Below are positions 35,433-43,841 of a stretch of DNA of 64,000 bases, piece after piece. Position 1 is the stretch's first letter; every line of letters begins with the position of its first letter. Position numbers and translations under genes: made by a program. The DNA is from Sphingopyxis chilensis (lineage in GTDB: Bacteria; Pseudomonadota; Alphaproteobacteria; Sphingomonadales; Sphingomonadaceae): NCBI RefSeq assembly GCF_035930445.1, contig NZ_CP142394.1, positions 963,501-1,027,500 of the forward strand. Reading direction: 5' to 3'. The notes below the pieces were generated by a model. The model ran no database searches. It saw only the letters and a list, made by a program, of their open reading frames with translations, and was not told where the DNA came from.

Positions 35433-36551
35433 TTAGCCATTATGCGTCGCGCTCCATGCCCCCATCGCGCTCCACGTTTCGGCGCTGCCCGTCACGGTGC
35501 AGCCCTTTTCGCCTTCGGCGATATCGCCGATCCGGAACACCGTCTCGCCCGCGGCTTCGAGCGCCGCCGTGACTTCGGCGACATCGCCTTCGGCAACGAC
35601 CACCGCCATGCCGATCCCGCAGTTGAAGGTGCGCGCCATTTCCTCGGGTTCGATATTGCCCTGCGCCTGCAGATACGCCATCAGCCGCGGCTGCGCCCAC
35701 GCGTCGGCGTCGATATGCGCGTGCAAGGTCTTCGGCAGGATGCGCGGAATATTTTCGAGCAACCCGCCGCCGGTGATGTGCGCGAGCGCGTGAATCTTTC
35801 CGGTCTTCACGAGCGGGAGCAGGCTCTTCACATAGATGCGCGTCGGCGCCATCAGCGCGTCGATCAGCAGGATGGTCTGGTCGAACAAGGCGGGGCGGTC
35901 GAGCTTCCAGCCCTTGTCCGCCGCGAGCCGGCGCACGAGCGAGAAACCGTTCGAATGGACGCCCGACGAGGCAAGGCCGAGGATGACGTCGCCGGCCGCC
36001 ACCTTGTCGGCGGTCAGCACCTGATCGCGCTCGACCGCGCCGACGCAAAAGCCGGCGAGGTCATAATCGCCGTCGCTGTACATGCCGGGCATCTCGGCGG
36101 TTTCGCCGCCGATCAGCGCGCACCCGGCCTGCTTGCACCCTTCGGCGATGCTTGCCACGACTTCGGTCGCGACGCCATTGTCGAGCTTGCCGGTCGCATA
36201 ATAATCGAGGAAAAACAGGGGCTCGGCGCCCTGCACGATCAGGTCGTTCGCGCACATCGCAACCAGGTCGATGCCGACGCCGTCATGCTTGCCCGATTCG
36301 ATGGCCAATTTGAGCTTGGTGCCGACGCCGTCGTTCGCCGCGACGAGCAGCGGGTCGTTGAACCCCGCCGCCTTCAGGTCGAAAAAGCCTCCGAACCCGC
36401 CCAGGTCGGCATCGGCGCCGGGACGGCGCGTCGCGCGGGCGAGCGGGGCAATGGCACGGACCAAGGCGTTGCCGGTCTCGATCGATACGCCGGCCTCGGC
36501 ATAAGTGTAGGAGGCGGGTTGCCCGTCTCGTTTGTTCTGCTTGGAATCCAT
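35433..36551 (-). CDS. purM: Phosphoribosylformylglycinamidine cyclo-ligase (AIR synthetase)
   Basis: A 372-residue ATP-dependent cyclo-ligase that makes aminoimidazole ribotide in purine synthesis. Motifs include [44 protein letters not shown] and [15 protein letters not shown]. The ATG at 36551 opens MDSKQN; the frame beyond it is the antisense of the next gene's leader. It precedes purN as in many bacteria, and is divergent from the DUF2066-like gene. Confidence 0.97.
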   Translation of the reverse strand: MDSKQNKRDGQPASYTYAEAGVSIETGNALVRAIAPLARATRRPGADADLGGFGGFFDLKAAGFNDPLLVAANDGVGTKLKLAIESGKHDGVGIDLVAMCANDLIVQGAEPLFFLDYYATGKLDNGVATEVVASIAEGCKQAGCALIGGETAEMPGMYSDGDYDLAGFCVGAVERDQVLTADKVAAGDVILGLASSGVHSNGFSLVRRLAADKGWKLDRPALFDQTILLIDALMAPTRIYVKSLLPLVKTGKIHALAHITGGGLLENIPRILPKTLHAHIDADAWAQPRLMAYLQAQGNIEPEEMARTFNCGIGMAVVVAEGDVAEVTAALEAAGETVFRIGDIAEGEKGCTVTGSAETWSAMGAWSATHNG

Positions 36552-36636
36552 GGCACGCGCGACTAACGGTTCCAGCCGAGAATTGCCATGATTTCCTTGT
36601 CGGGGCCCGCGCTTTTGGGCAAAGCATAGAGAAGAT

Positions 36637-37911
36637 ATGATTTCGGCTGCTTTCCCCCGCTTCGCGCCTCGGCTTCCCTTCGACGCAATTCGTTTTCGCG
36701 ATGGGCGCTGGGCTGTGCTATTCGGCCTTTTCTTCGCGATTCTGCTCGCCGGGATCGTCGATGGACAGATCACTCGCGGCAATCGCGGCATTACCCCGAT
36801 CAACAGCAGCGGCGATTTCCTCGCCAGCGGGATCCTCGTCGACGTAACCGGCGACAATGCCGACGACGCGCGCTCAAAGGGCTGGCGCGAGGCGCAGCGC
36901 AAGGGCTGGGCACAGCTCTATCGTCGGCTGAACGGCAGCGACGGCCCCGCGCTCGGCGATTCGGTCCTCGACGGCATCGTCACGTCGATTGTCGTCGAGG
37001 AAGAACAGATCGGCCCGCGCCGCTATGTAGCAAAGCTGGGCATTCAGTTCGACCGGGTGCGCGCCGGGCAGATTTTGGGCGTCAGCGGCCGGACGCTGCG
37101 GTCGCCGCCCCTGCTCGTCATCCCCGTCTATTCGATCGATGGCATCCCGCAGGTGTTCGAACAGCGCAGCGCCTGGCAGCGCGCCTGGGCCGAATATAAT
37201 ACGGGGCAGAGCGCGATCGACTATGTCCGCACCGCGGGCACCGGGGCGGATACCTTGCTGATCAACGCGGGGCAGACGGGCCGCCGCGGCCGCGTCTGGT
37301 GGCGCGTGATCCTCGATCAATATGGCGCCGCCGACGTGCTGACGCCGATCGCGCGCGTCGAATATTCCTATCCCGGTGGGCCGATCAAAGGCTATTTTAC
37401 CGCGCGTTTCGGTCCCGACGGCAAGCTGATTTCCAGCTTCACGATGACCGGGCCGAGCGCGGCGGCGTTGCCCGACATGATGGAAAAAGCCGTTGCGCGG
37501 ATGGATTCGATCTACACGAACGCGCTCACAGAGGGCGTCTTGCGTACCGACACCTATCTCGTGCTCGAAAAGCCGGTCGAACGGGAAGACTTGCCCGAAG
37601 AAGTCGCGACGACGGATGAACAGGCCTTGCCCGGCGAGATCGACGCCAGCGTGCCCACCGGGCCTGTCGCGGGTGTCCAGAGCTTCACCGTTCAGTACAG
37701 CTCGCCTGACGTCGATTCGGTGACCGCGACCGAACGCGCCGTCGCCGGCGCCGCCGGCGTCCAGTCGGCTTCGACCACCAGCCTCGCGCTGGGCGGCATG
37801 TCGGTGATGCGCGTCACCTTCCGCGGCGACATCGCGGCGCTGCGCGCGGCGCTCGCGGCACGCGGATTCAACGTCCAGGAAGGCGGCGGGCAGCTGCGGA
37901 TCAGCCGCTGA
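36637..37911 (+). CDS. DUF2066-like exported protein
   Basis: A 424-residue protein with one hydrophobic segment near residues 25-45 ([19 protein letters not shown]), which could be an uncleaved anchor or a signal peptide, and a large periplasmic part. The first 300 residues ([46 protein letters not shown]) match the pattern of DUF2066 proteins. The last 80 residues resemble a small ferredoxin-like fold. In gammaproteobacteria DUF2066 genes also sit between purM and hda, as here. No function is established. Its stop overlaps the hdaA start as TGATG, so the two are translationally linked. Confidence 0.75.
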   Translation: MISAAFPRFAPRLPFDAIRFRDGRWAVLFGLFFAILLAGIVDGQITRGNRGITPINSSGDFLASGILVDVTGDNADDARSKGWREAQRKGWAQLYRRLNGSDGPALGDSVLDGIVTSIVVEEEQIGPRRYVAKLGIQFDRVRAGQILGVSGRTLRSPPLLVIPVYSIDGIPQVFEQRSAWQRAWAEYNTGQSAIDYVRTAGTGADTLLINAGQTGRRGRVWWRVILDQYGAADVLTPIARVEYSYPGGPIKGYFTARFGPDGKLISSFTMTGPSAAALPDMMEKAVARMDSIYTNALTEGVLRTDTYLVLEKPVEREDLPEEVATTDEQALPGEIDASVPTGPVAGVQSFTVQYSSPDVDSVTATERAVAGAAGVQSASTTSLALGGMSVMRVTFRGDIAALRAALAARGFNVQEGGGQLRISR

Positions 37912-38564
37912 TGAGCCCGAAATCTTCACAAATTGCCCTGCCGCTCGATTGGAGCGCGGGTGGCGCCAACGACGGCCCGCTGATTATCGGTACCAGCAAC
38001 GCCGATGCCGTGCGCTATCTGCGCCACGTATCGACCTGGCCGGTCCGCACTGCGGTGCTCAACGGACCGCGCGGTTCGGGGCGCAGCCTGATGGGTCGGC
38101 TGTTCGCACAGGACACGGGCGGGCGGGTCATCGACGGCCATGAAAGCGTTTCGGAAGAGGAAATCTTCCATGCGTGGAACGCCGCGCAGGTCGGCCCGCC
38201 GCTGCTGATCGTCGCCGACGCGCCCCCCGCGGACTGGAATGTCGCTCTGCCCGATCTCCGCTCGCGCCTCGCGGCGGTCCCGGTACTGACGATCGGCGAA
38301 CCCGACGACTGCCTTGCGCGCGACCTGATCGAGGCGCTGTTCGCCCAGCGCGGCGTCGCGCTGGCGCCCGGCGTCGCCTCCTATATCGTGCCGCGCATGG
38401 AGCGCAGCTATGCTATGCTCCACCGCGTCGTCGCGGCGCTCGACGCGGCATCGCTCGAACAGGGGCGGCGTCTTGGCATCCGTCTCGCGCGTGAAACATT
38501 GCTGTCACAAGGGCTGATCGACCCCGATCTCCTCGAAAGGCAGGATGGAACGACATGTCGATAG
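37911..38564 (+). CDS. hdaA: DnaA-related replication regulator HdaA
   Basis: A 217-residue protein with a DnaA-like AAA+ domain and no DNA-binding domain, as in Hda/HdaA, which with the sliding clamp promotes DnaA-ATP hydrolysis. A clamp-binding motif QIALPL is at residues 7-12. The nucleotide loop reads GPRGSGRS, so the Walker A lysine is replaced by arginine. The Walker B position reads LLIVADAP, and a sensor-2-like segment (MERSYAMLHRVVAALD) is present. It is coupled to the preceding gene by TGATG and overlaps ppk1 by 10 bases. Confidence 0.88.
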   Translation: MSPKSSQIALPLDWSAGGANDGPLIIGTSNADAVRYLRHVSTWPVRTAVLNGPRGSGRSLMGRLFAQDTGGRVIDGHESVSEEEIFHAWNAAQVGPPLLIVADAPPADWNVALPDLRSRLAAVPVLTIGEPDDCLARDLIEALFAQRGVALAPGVASYIVPRMERSYAMLHRVVAALDAASLEQGRRLGIRLARETLLSQGLIDPDLLERQDGTTCR

Positions 38565-40723
38565 CCGGTGGACCTCTTCGCGCCGACAATGATCCCGATA
38601 CGGCGGGGCCGGATTTCGGGCCGGAGCGCTTTTTCAACCGCGAACTTTCCTGGCTCGCCTTCAACCGGCGGGTGATGGAGGAGGCGCGCAATCCCGCGCA
38701 TCCGCTGCTCGAACGCCTCCGCTTCCTGTCGATTTCGGGCAGCAACCTCGACGAATTCTTCATGGTCCGTGTCGCGGGGCTCAAGGGGCAGCAGCTCCAG
38801 GGGATCGACGACCCCTCCGCCGACGGCCGCTCGCCGGGGCAGCAACTCGCAGAGATCGAGGCCGAGGTGAACCGCCTCGTCGATCAGCAACAGAGCGAAT
38901 GGCAGTTGCTCCATCGCCAACTCGGCGAACAGGGCATCGTCGTCCACGGCGCGGGATCGGACAAGGACGCGCTCCGCGCCGCGCTGCGTCAATATTTCAT
39001 CGACCAGATCTTTCCGATCCTGACCCCGCAGGTGCTCGATCCCGCGCACCCCTTTCCCTTCATCCCCAACCGCGGCCTCGGCGTCATCTTCGACCTTCAG
39101 CGCAAGGCGAACGGAGAGACGGTGCGCGAACTGGTGATGATCCCCGCCTCGCTGGCGCGCTTTGTGCCGGTGCCGGGCCAGGTGAGCAGCTTCGTGCCGA
39201 TCGAATATCTGATCGAGCTGTTCGGCGACCTGCTGTTCCCCGGTTTCACGATCCGCTCGCTCGGCGTGTTCCGTATCATCCGCGACAGCGATATCGAGCT
39301 GGAGGAAGAGGCCGAGGATCTCGTGCGCCTGTTCCGCACCGCGATCCGCCGCCGCCGTCGTGGCCGTGTCATTCTGCTTGAGCTGGAGGCCGACATGCCC
39401 GGCGAAATCGCCGAGGTCTTGAACGCCGATATCCAGGGACACGAGGCGATCGTCGCCAAGATCGGCGGTTTCATTGGCCTCGCGGCGCTGTCGCCGCTCG
39501 TCGACGTCGATCGTCCCGACCTGAAATTCCCGGCCTATTCGCCCCGCTTCCCCGAACGTATCCGCGAACATGGCGGCGACTGTTTCGCTGCGATCCGCTC
39601 GAAGGACATCGTCGTCCATCATCCCTATGAAAGCTTCGACGTCGTCCTCTCCTTCCTGCGGCAGGCCGCCGCAGATCCCGACGTCGTCGCGATCAAGCAG
39701 ACGCTTTATCGCGCGGGCAACCAGTCCCCGGTCATCCGCGCGCTAATCGAGGCGGCCGAGGCCGGCAAGTCGGTCACCGCAGTCGTCGAGCTCAAGGCGC
39801 GCTTCGACGAGGAGCAGAATCTGCTTTGGGCGAACCAGCTCGAACGCGCCGGGGTGCAGGTTGTCTACGGCTTCATCGAGTGGAAGACGCACGCCAAGAT
39901 TTCGATGGTCGTCCGCCGCGAGGGGCAGGGGTATCGCACCTATTGTCACTTCGGCACCGGCAATTATCATCCGGTCACCGCACGCATCTATACCGATCTC
40001 AGCTTCTTCACCGCCGATCCGCGCGCGGGCCGCGATGCGGCGCAGCTGTTCAACTACATTACCGGTTATGTCGAGCCCGAACGGCTCGACCTGATCACCA
40101 TGTCGCCGCTCAACATGCGCGCGCATCTCAGCCAACTGATCGACTCCGAAATCGCCGCGGCGAAGGCGGGGGCGCCCTCGGGGGTGTGGGCGAAGATGAA
40201 CAGCCTCGTCGACCCTGACATTATCGACAAGCTTTATGAAGCGAGCGCCGTGGGCGTCCCGGTGGAACTGATCGTGCGCGGCATCTGTTGCCTCCGCCCC
40301 GGCGTGCCCGGTCTTTCCGAAACGATCCGCGTCAAGTCGGTCGTCGGCCGCTTCCTCGAGCACAGCCGCGTCTGGGCCTTCGCGAACGGCGCGCCGCTGC
40401 CGCATCGCGGCGCCAAACTCTATATCAGCAGCGCCGACTGGATGCCGCGCAACTTCGACCGCCGCGTCGAATATATGATCCCGATCGAAAATCCGACGGT
40501 GCACGACCAGATTTTGGATCAGGTGCTTGTTGCGAACCTCATCGACAATGAACAAAGCTGGATATTGCAGCCTGACGGCACTTATATGCGCGTCGCTCCG
40601 GGAGACAAGCCTTTCAACTTACACCATTATTTCATGAATAACCCGTCGCTGTCGGGTCGCGGAACCGCGCTCCACCAGCGCCAGGACGTTCCCACGCTCG
40701 CCTTTGACATGCGTGAAGATTGA
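38555..40723 (+). CDS. ppk1: Polyphosphate kinase 1
   Basis: A 722-residue enzyme that builds polyphosphate from ATP. All four domains are present: N domain (RFFNRELSWLAFNRRV), head domain, and C1/C2 phospholipase-D-like domains. The autophosphorylated histidine is near 465 in CHFGTGNYHP, and the second histidine region lies in LPHRGAKLYISSADWM. The start overlaps hdaA by 10 bases. The ppx gene follows with an overlap. Confidence 0.97.
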   Translation: MSIAGGPLRADNDPDTAGPDFGPERFFNRELSWLAFNRRVMEEARNPAHPLLERLRFLSISGSNLDEFFMVRVAGLKGQQLQGIDDPSADGRSPGQQLAEIEAEVNRLVDQQQSEWQLLHRQLGEQGIVVHGAGSDKDALRAALRQYFIDQIFPILTPQVLDPAHPFPFIPNRGLGVIFDLQRKANGETVRELVMIPASLARFVPVPGQVSSFVPIEYLIELFGDLLFPGFTIRSLGVFRIIRDSDIELEEEAEDLVRLFRTAIRRRRRGRVILLELEADMPGEIAEVLNADIQGHEAIVAKIGGFIGLAALSPLVDVDRPDLKFPAYSPRFPERIREHGGDCFAAIRSKDIVVHHPYESFDVVLSFLRQAAADPDVVAIKQTLYRAGNQSPVIRALIEAAEAGKSVTAVVELKARFDEEQNLLWANQLERAGVQVVYGFIEWKTHAKISMVVRREGQGYRTYCHFGTGNYHPVTARIYTDLSFFTADPRAGRDAAQLFNYITGYVEPERLDLITMSPLNMRAHLSQLIDSEIAAAKAGAPSGVWAKMNSLVDPDIIDKLYEASAVGVPVELIVRGICCLRPGVPGLSETIRVKSVVGRFLEHSRVWAFANGAPLPHRGAKLYISSADWMPRNFDRRVEYMIPIENPTVHDQILDQVLVANLIDNEQSWILQPDGTYMRVAPGDKPFNLHHYFMNNPSLSGRGTALHQRQDVPTLAFDMRED

Positions 40724-42218
40724 GAAGAGGTTGAGTTTCCTGCGCACCTCCCGACAAGCGGTCAGCCGGTCCGCCGTCATCGATATCGGTTCGAACTCGG
40801 TCCGCATAGTCGTTTATGAAGGCCCGTCGCGCGCGCCCGCGGTGATTTTCAACGAAAAGGTCGCCGCCGGCCTCGGCCGCGGCCTCGCGATCGACGGCCG
40901 CATCGCGGCCGAAGATGCCGAACGCGGCCTCGTCGCGCTTCGTCGCTATGCCCTGCTTGCGAAGCATATGGACGTGAAGACGATCCAGTGCGTCGCCACC
41001 GCCGCCGTGCGCGACGCGGCGAACGGTCCCGACTTCATCGCCGCGGCGGCCGAAGCCGGCCTTGAAATCCGGCTGCTCTCGGGCGAGGAGGAGGCCGAAG
41101 CCGCCGGGCATGGTGTGCTTTCGGCGATTCCCGACGCGCGCGGCATCGCGGTCGATCTGGGGGGCGGCAGCCTCGAACTGGCCGAGGTTTCGGACGGGCG
41201 GGTCGGCCGCTGCGTCTCCTTCCCGCTAGGCGTGCTCCGCCTGCCGGCGCTGCGCAAGGATGGCGAACAGGCGTTCGAGCGGGCGATCCGCAAGATGCTC
41301 CGCGCCGCCGGTTGGCCCGGTGACGGACTCACCGGGCTGCCGCTCTACCTCGTGGGCGGTTCGTGGCGCGCGCTCTCGCGCCTCGACCTCGAGCTGACCA
41401 AGGACCCGCTCGCGGTGCTCGATCAGCACACGCTGCCGCGCGGCGCGCTTCGCCGACTGATCCGCGCGACCAAAAGGCTGAGCTTCGAGGAATTGCGCGC
41501 GATTCCCGGCATGGCGTCGAACCGCGCGGCGGCCTTGCCCGATGCGGCGGCGCTGCTCGCGGCGCTCGTCAACATCCTCGACGTGCCCGAAATGACCGTT
41601 TCGTCTTCGGGGCTTCGCGAAGGGCTGCTCTATCAGGCGCTCGATGCCGAAACGCGCGCGCAGGATCCGCTGATCGTCGCCGCCGAATTCGAAGGCCGTC
41701 GTCTCGCTCGCTTTGCCCCACACGGCCGCGCGATCGCCGACTGGATCACACCGCTCTTTGCCGACGAGGCGCCGGCCGACAGCCGGGTGCGACTCGCCGC
41801 GAGTCTGCTCAGCGACGTCGCCTGGTCGGCGAACCCCGATTTCCGCGCCGAACGCGGTACAGAAATCGGCCTGCACGGCAACTGGCGCAGCATCGACATA
41901 CCGGGACGAATCCTGCTCGCCCGCGCGCTTTACGCGGGCTTCGGCGGTGCCGATGCCGAATTTCCCGCGATGGGCACACTCGTTTCGCAGGAACGGCTCG
42001 CCCGCGCGCGGCAATGGGGTCTCGCGATCCGCCTTGCGCAGCGACTGACCGGCGGCGTCGAGGCTCCGCTCAAGGCGAGCGGGATCGCGCTTGTCGATGG
42101 CAGGTTGCGGCTGTCTCTCGCGGCCGGATGGCATCATCTGGCCGGCGAATCGGTCGAACGCCGCCTGCGCGTTCTCGCGCAGGCGCTCGATGCCAAGCCT
42201 GAGCTTGTGCTGCTTTAG
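40704..42218 (+). CDS. ppx: Exopolyphosphatase / GppA family phosphatase
   Basis: A cytosolic enzyme of about 500 residues that removes phosphate from polyphosphate ends (or converts pppGpp). The actin-like nucleotide fold begins at SAVIDIGSNSVRIVVYEG, with the catalytic Glu region LSGEEEAEAAGHG and AVDLGGGSLEL. The C-terminal HD-like helical part extends to the end. The start is uncertain: TTG 40704, GTG 40713 and TTG 40731 are in frame, with GAAGAGG at 40723-40730. It overlaps ppk1, giving one operon for making and breaking polyphosphate. Its stop overlaps the rnd stop on the other strand. Confidence 0.93.
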   Translation: MTCVKIEKRLSFLRTSRQAVSRSAVIDIGSNSVRIVVYEGPSRAPAVIFNEKVAAGLGRGLAIDGRIAAEDAERGLVALRRYALLAKHMDVKTIQCVATAAVRDAANGPDFIAAAAEAGLEIRLLSGEEEAEAAGHGVLSAIPDARGIAVDLGGGSLELAEVSDGRVGRCVSFPLGVLRLPALRKDGEQAFERAIRKMLRAAGWPGDGLTGLPLYLVGGSWRALSRLDLELTKDPLAVLDQHTLPRGALRRLIRATKRLSFEELRAIPGMASNRAAALPDAAALLAALVNILDVPEMTVSSSGLREGLLYQALDAETRAQDPLIVAAEFEGRRLARFAPHGRAIADWITPLFADEAPADSRVRLAASLLSDVAWSANPDFRAERGTEIGLHGNWRSIDIPGRILLARALYAGFGGADAEFPAMGTLVSQERLARARQWGLAIRLAQRLTGGVEAPLKASGIALVDGRLRLSLAAGWHHLAGESVERRLRVLAQALDAKPELVLL

Positions 42219-43402
42219 ACTTCGGCCGCGGCTGCGGCGTCGATCTCGCTCATCACCAGCTTGCCGTTCTTGACGGCGAAGCCCATCCGCCCTTCGACAA
42301 GGTCGAGCGCCGCGTGTCCGAACACGTCGTAGCGCCAGCCCTGCATCATCTGGATGCCGTCGCGTGCGCCTGCCGCAAGCGCCTCCAGATCGTCGCTGCG
42401 CGCGATCAGCCGCGCCGCGACATTAAGTTCGCGTGCGCGGATCTTGAGCAGCAGCTTGAGCAGGTCGGCGACGAGCGTCCCTTCCTTGCCCAGCCCCGGA
42501 CCGCGCGGTGCGCGGTCGGGCATATCGTCCTTCGACATCGGCTTGGCGTTTGCGATCGCGTCCATCAGCCGGCCGCCGATATCGTTCGTCCGCCACGTCG
42601 CAGACAGCCCGCGCACGCGGCCCAGCCCGTCCTGATCCTTCGGCGGATGCGCGGCGAGGTCGGCGAGCGTTTCGTCCTTGACGATGCGCCCGCGCGGCAG
42701 ATTCTTGTTCCGTGCCTCGCGTTCGCGCCACGCGGCAAGCGCCTGCAGCCGGCCGAGCACATCGGCTTTGCGCGTCGGAATCTTGATTCGTTGCCATGCC
42801 TTGTCGGGATCGACGCTGTAGTTCGCGGGATCGGCGAGCTTTTCCATTTCCTCGTCGAGCCAATGTCCGCGCCCGGTCTTGATCAGCTTGTCGAGCATCA
42901 TCGGGAAAATCTTTGCGAGGTGCGTGACGTCGCCGATCGCATAGTCGATCTGGCGCTTGTCGAGCGGGCGCCGGCTCCAGTCGGTGAAGCGCGCGCCCTT
43001 GTCGAGTTGCAGGCCGATCCACGCCTCGACGAGGTTCGAATAGCCGACCTGCTCAGCTTGTCCGAGCGCCATCTGACCGATCTGGGTGTCGAAGATCGGG
43101 TGCGGGGTCTTGCCGGTCAGGTTAAAGATGATTTCGACATCCTGCCCGCCCGCGTGAAAGACCTTCAACATATCCTCATTGTCGACGAGCAGGTCGAGCA
43201 GCGGCTTCAAATCGATGTTCGGTGCCATCGGATCGATCGCCGCGGCATGGTCGCGGTCGGCCACCTGGATCAGGCAAAGCTCTGGCCAGAAAGTGTTTTC
43301 GCGCATGAATTCGGTATCGACGGCGATGAAATCGCTGCTGCGAATGAGGTCGCAGAATTCGACGAGCGCGGCGTTGGTTTCGATCAACGGATGGACTTGC
43401 AT
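42215..43402 (-). CDS. rnd: Ribonuclease D
   Basis: A 395-residue 3'-5' exoribonuclease for tRNA and small RNA ends. The DEDDy exonuclease domain is at 1-200: VDTEF, HAGGQDVEI and the final YAIGDVTHL. An HRDC domain follows around 215-295. Length is normal. It is convergent with ppx; the two stop codons share the four bases TTAG at 42215-42218. Confidence 0.96.
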   Translation of the reverse strand: MQVHPLIETNAALVEFCDLIRSSDFIAVDTEFMRENTFWPELCLIQVADRDHAAAIDPMAPNIDLKPLLDLLVDNEDMLKVFHAGGQDVEIIFNLTGKTPHPIFDTQIGQMALGQAEQVGYSNLVEAWIGLQLDKGARFTDWSRRPLDKRQIDYAIGDVTHLAKIFPMMLDKLIKTGRGHWLDEEMEKLADPANYSVDPDKAWQRIKIPTRKADVLGRLQALAAWREREARNKNLPRGRIVKDETLADLAAHPPKDQDGLGRVRGLSATWRTNDIGGRLMDAIANAKPMSKDDMPDRAPRGPGLGKEGTLVADLLKLLLKIRARELNVAARLIARSDDLEALAAGARDGIQMMQGWRYDVFGHAALDLVEGRMGFAVKNGKLVMSEIDAAAAAEV

Positions 43403-43511
43403 AGCGCGCCTATACAGCTAGTTGAAAGGAACGGGCAGGAAAAATTGCCCGCTCTCTTCGGGTTGCGGAGCCGGAACACCGGCCGGGAAAAAAGACGAAG
43501 GGGTTTGGGGC

Positions 43512-43841
43512 ATGATCTGGCTTGGTTGGGCGCTCGCCGCGCTCGGTTTTGCGTTGCTTTTCGGGCAATATCTGGCGGGGCAGGCGGATGTCTTCCTCTC
43601 GATCGCCAATCCGCGGCCGCTCGATGAGGAATCGATGGTTGTGACGCAGAAAGGCTGGGGCTTCGCGGCCGAGGCCGCGCAGCCGTTCGTGACGCCCGAA
43701 TCCGACCATGGCCTTTGCGATGTCCGCGTCTTCGCGACACGGCCCCAGATGCTCGTCGCGATCGCGACCTTCGGCTTCCTCCGCCCCGTGACGGTGGCCT
43801 GGCGCGCGCATGCCGGCATCCTTCCGCTGGGAGAGGCATGA
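43512..43841 (+). CDS. Small membrane protein of unknown function
   Basis: A 109-residue protein with one clear N-terminal membrane helix (MIWLGWALAALGFALLFGQYLA) and a soluble tail containing a single cysteine and a second mildly hydrophobic segment near 78-95. I recognise no family. The ATG at 43512 follows GAAGGGG; the longer frame from 43422 has no ribosome-binding site. Its stop overlaps the start of the FAD oxidase gene (ATGA), so the two proteins are probably made together. Confidence 0.78.
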   Translation: MIWLGWALAALGFALLFGQYLAGQADVFLSIANPRPLDEESMVVTQKGWGFAAEAAQPFVTPESDHGLCDVRVFATRPQMLVAIATFGFLRPVTVAWRAHAGILPLGEA

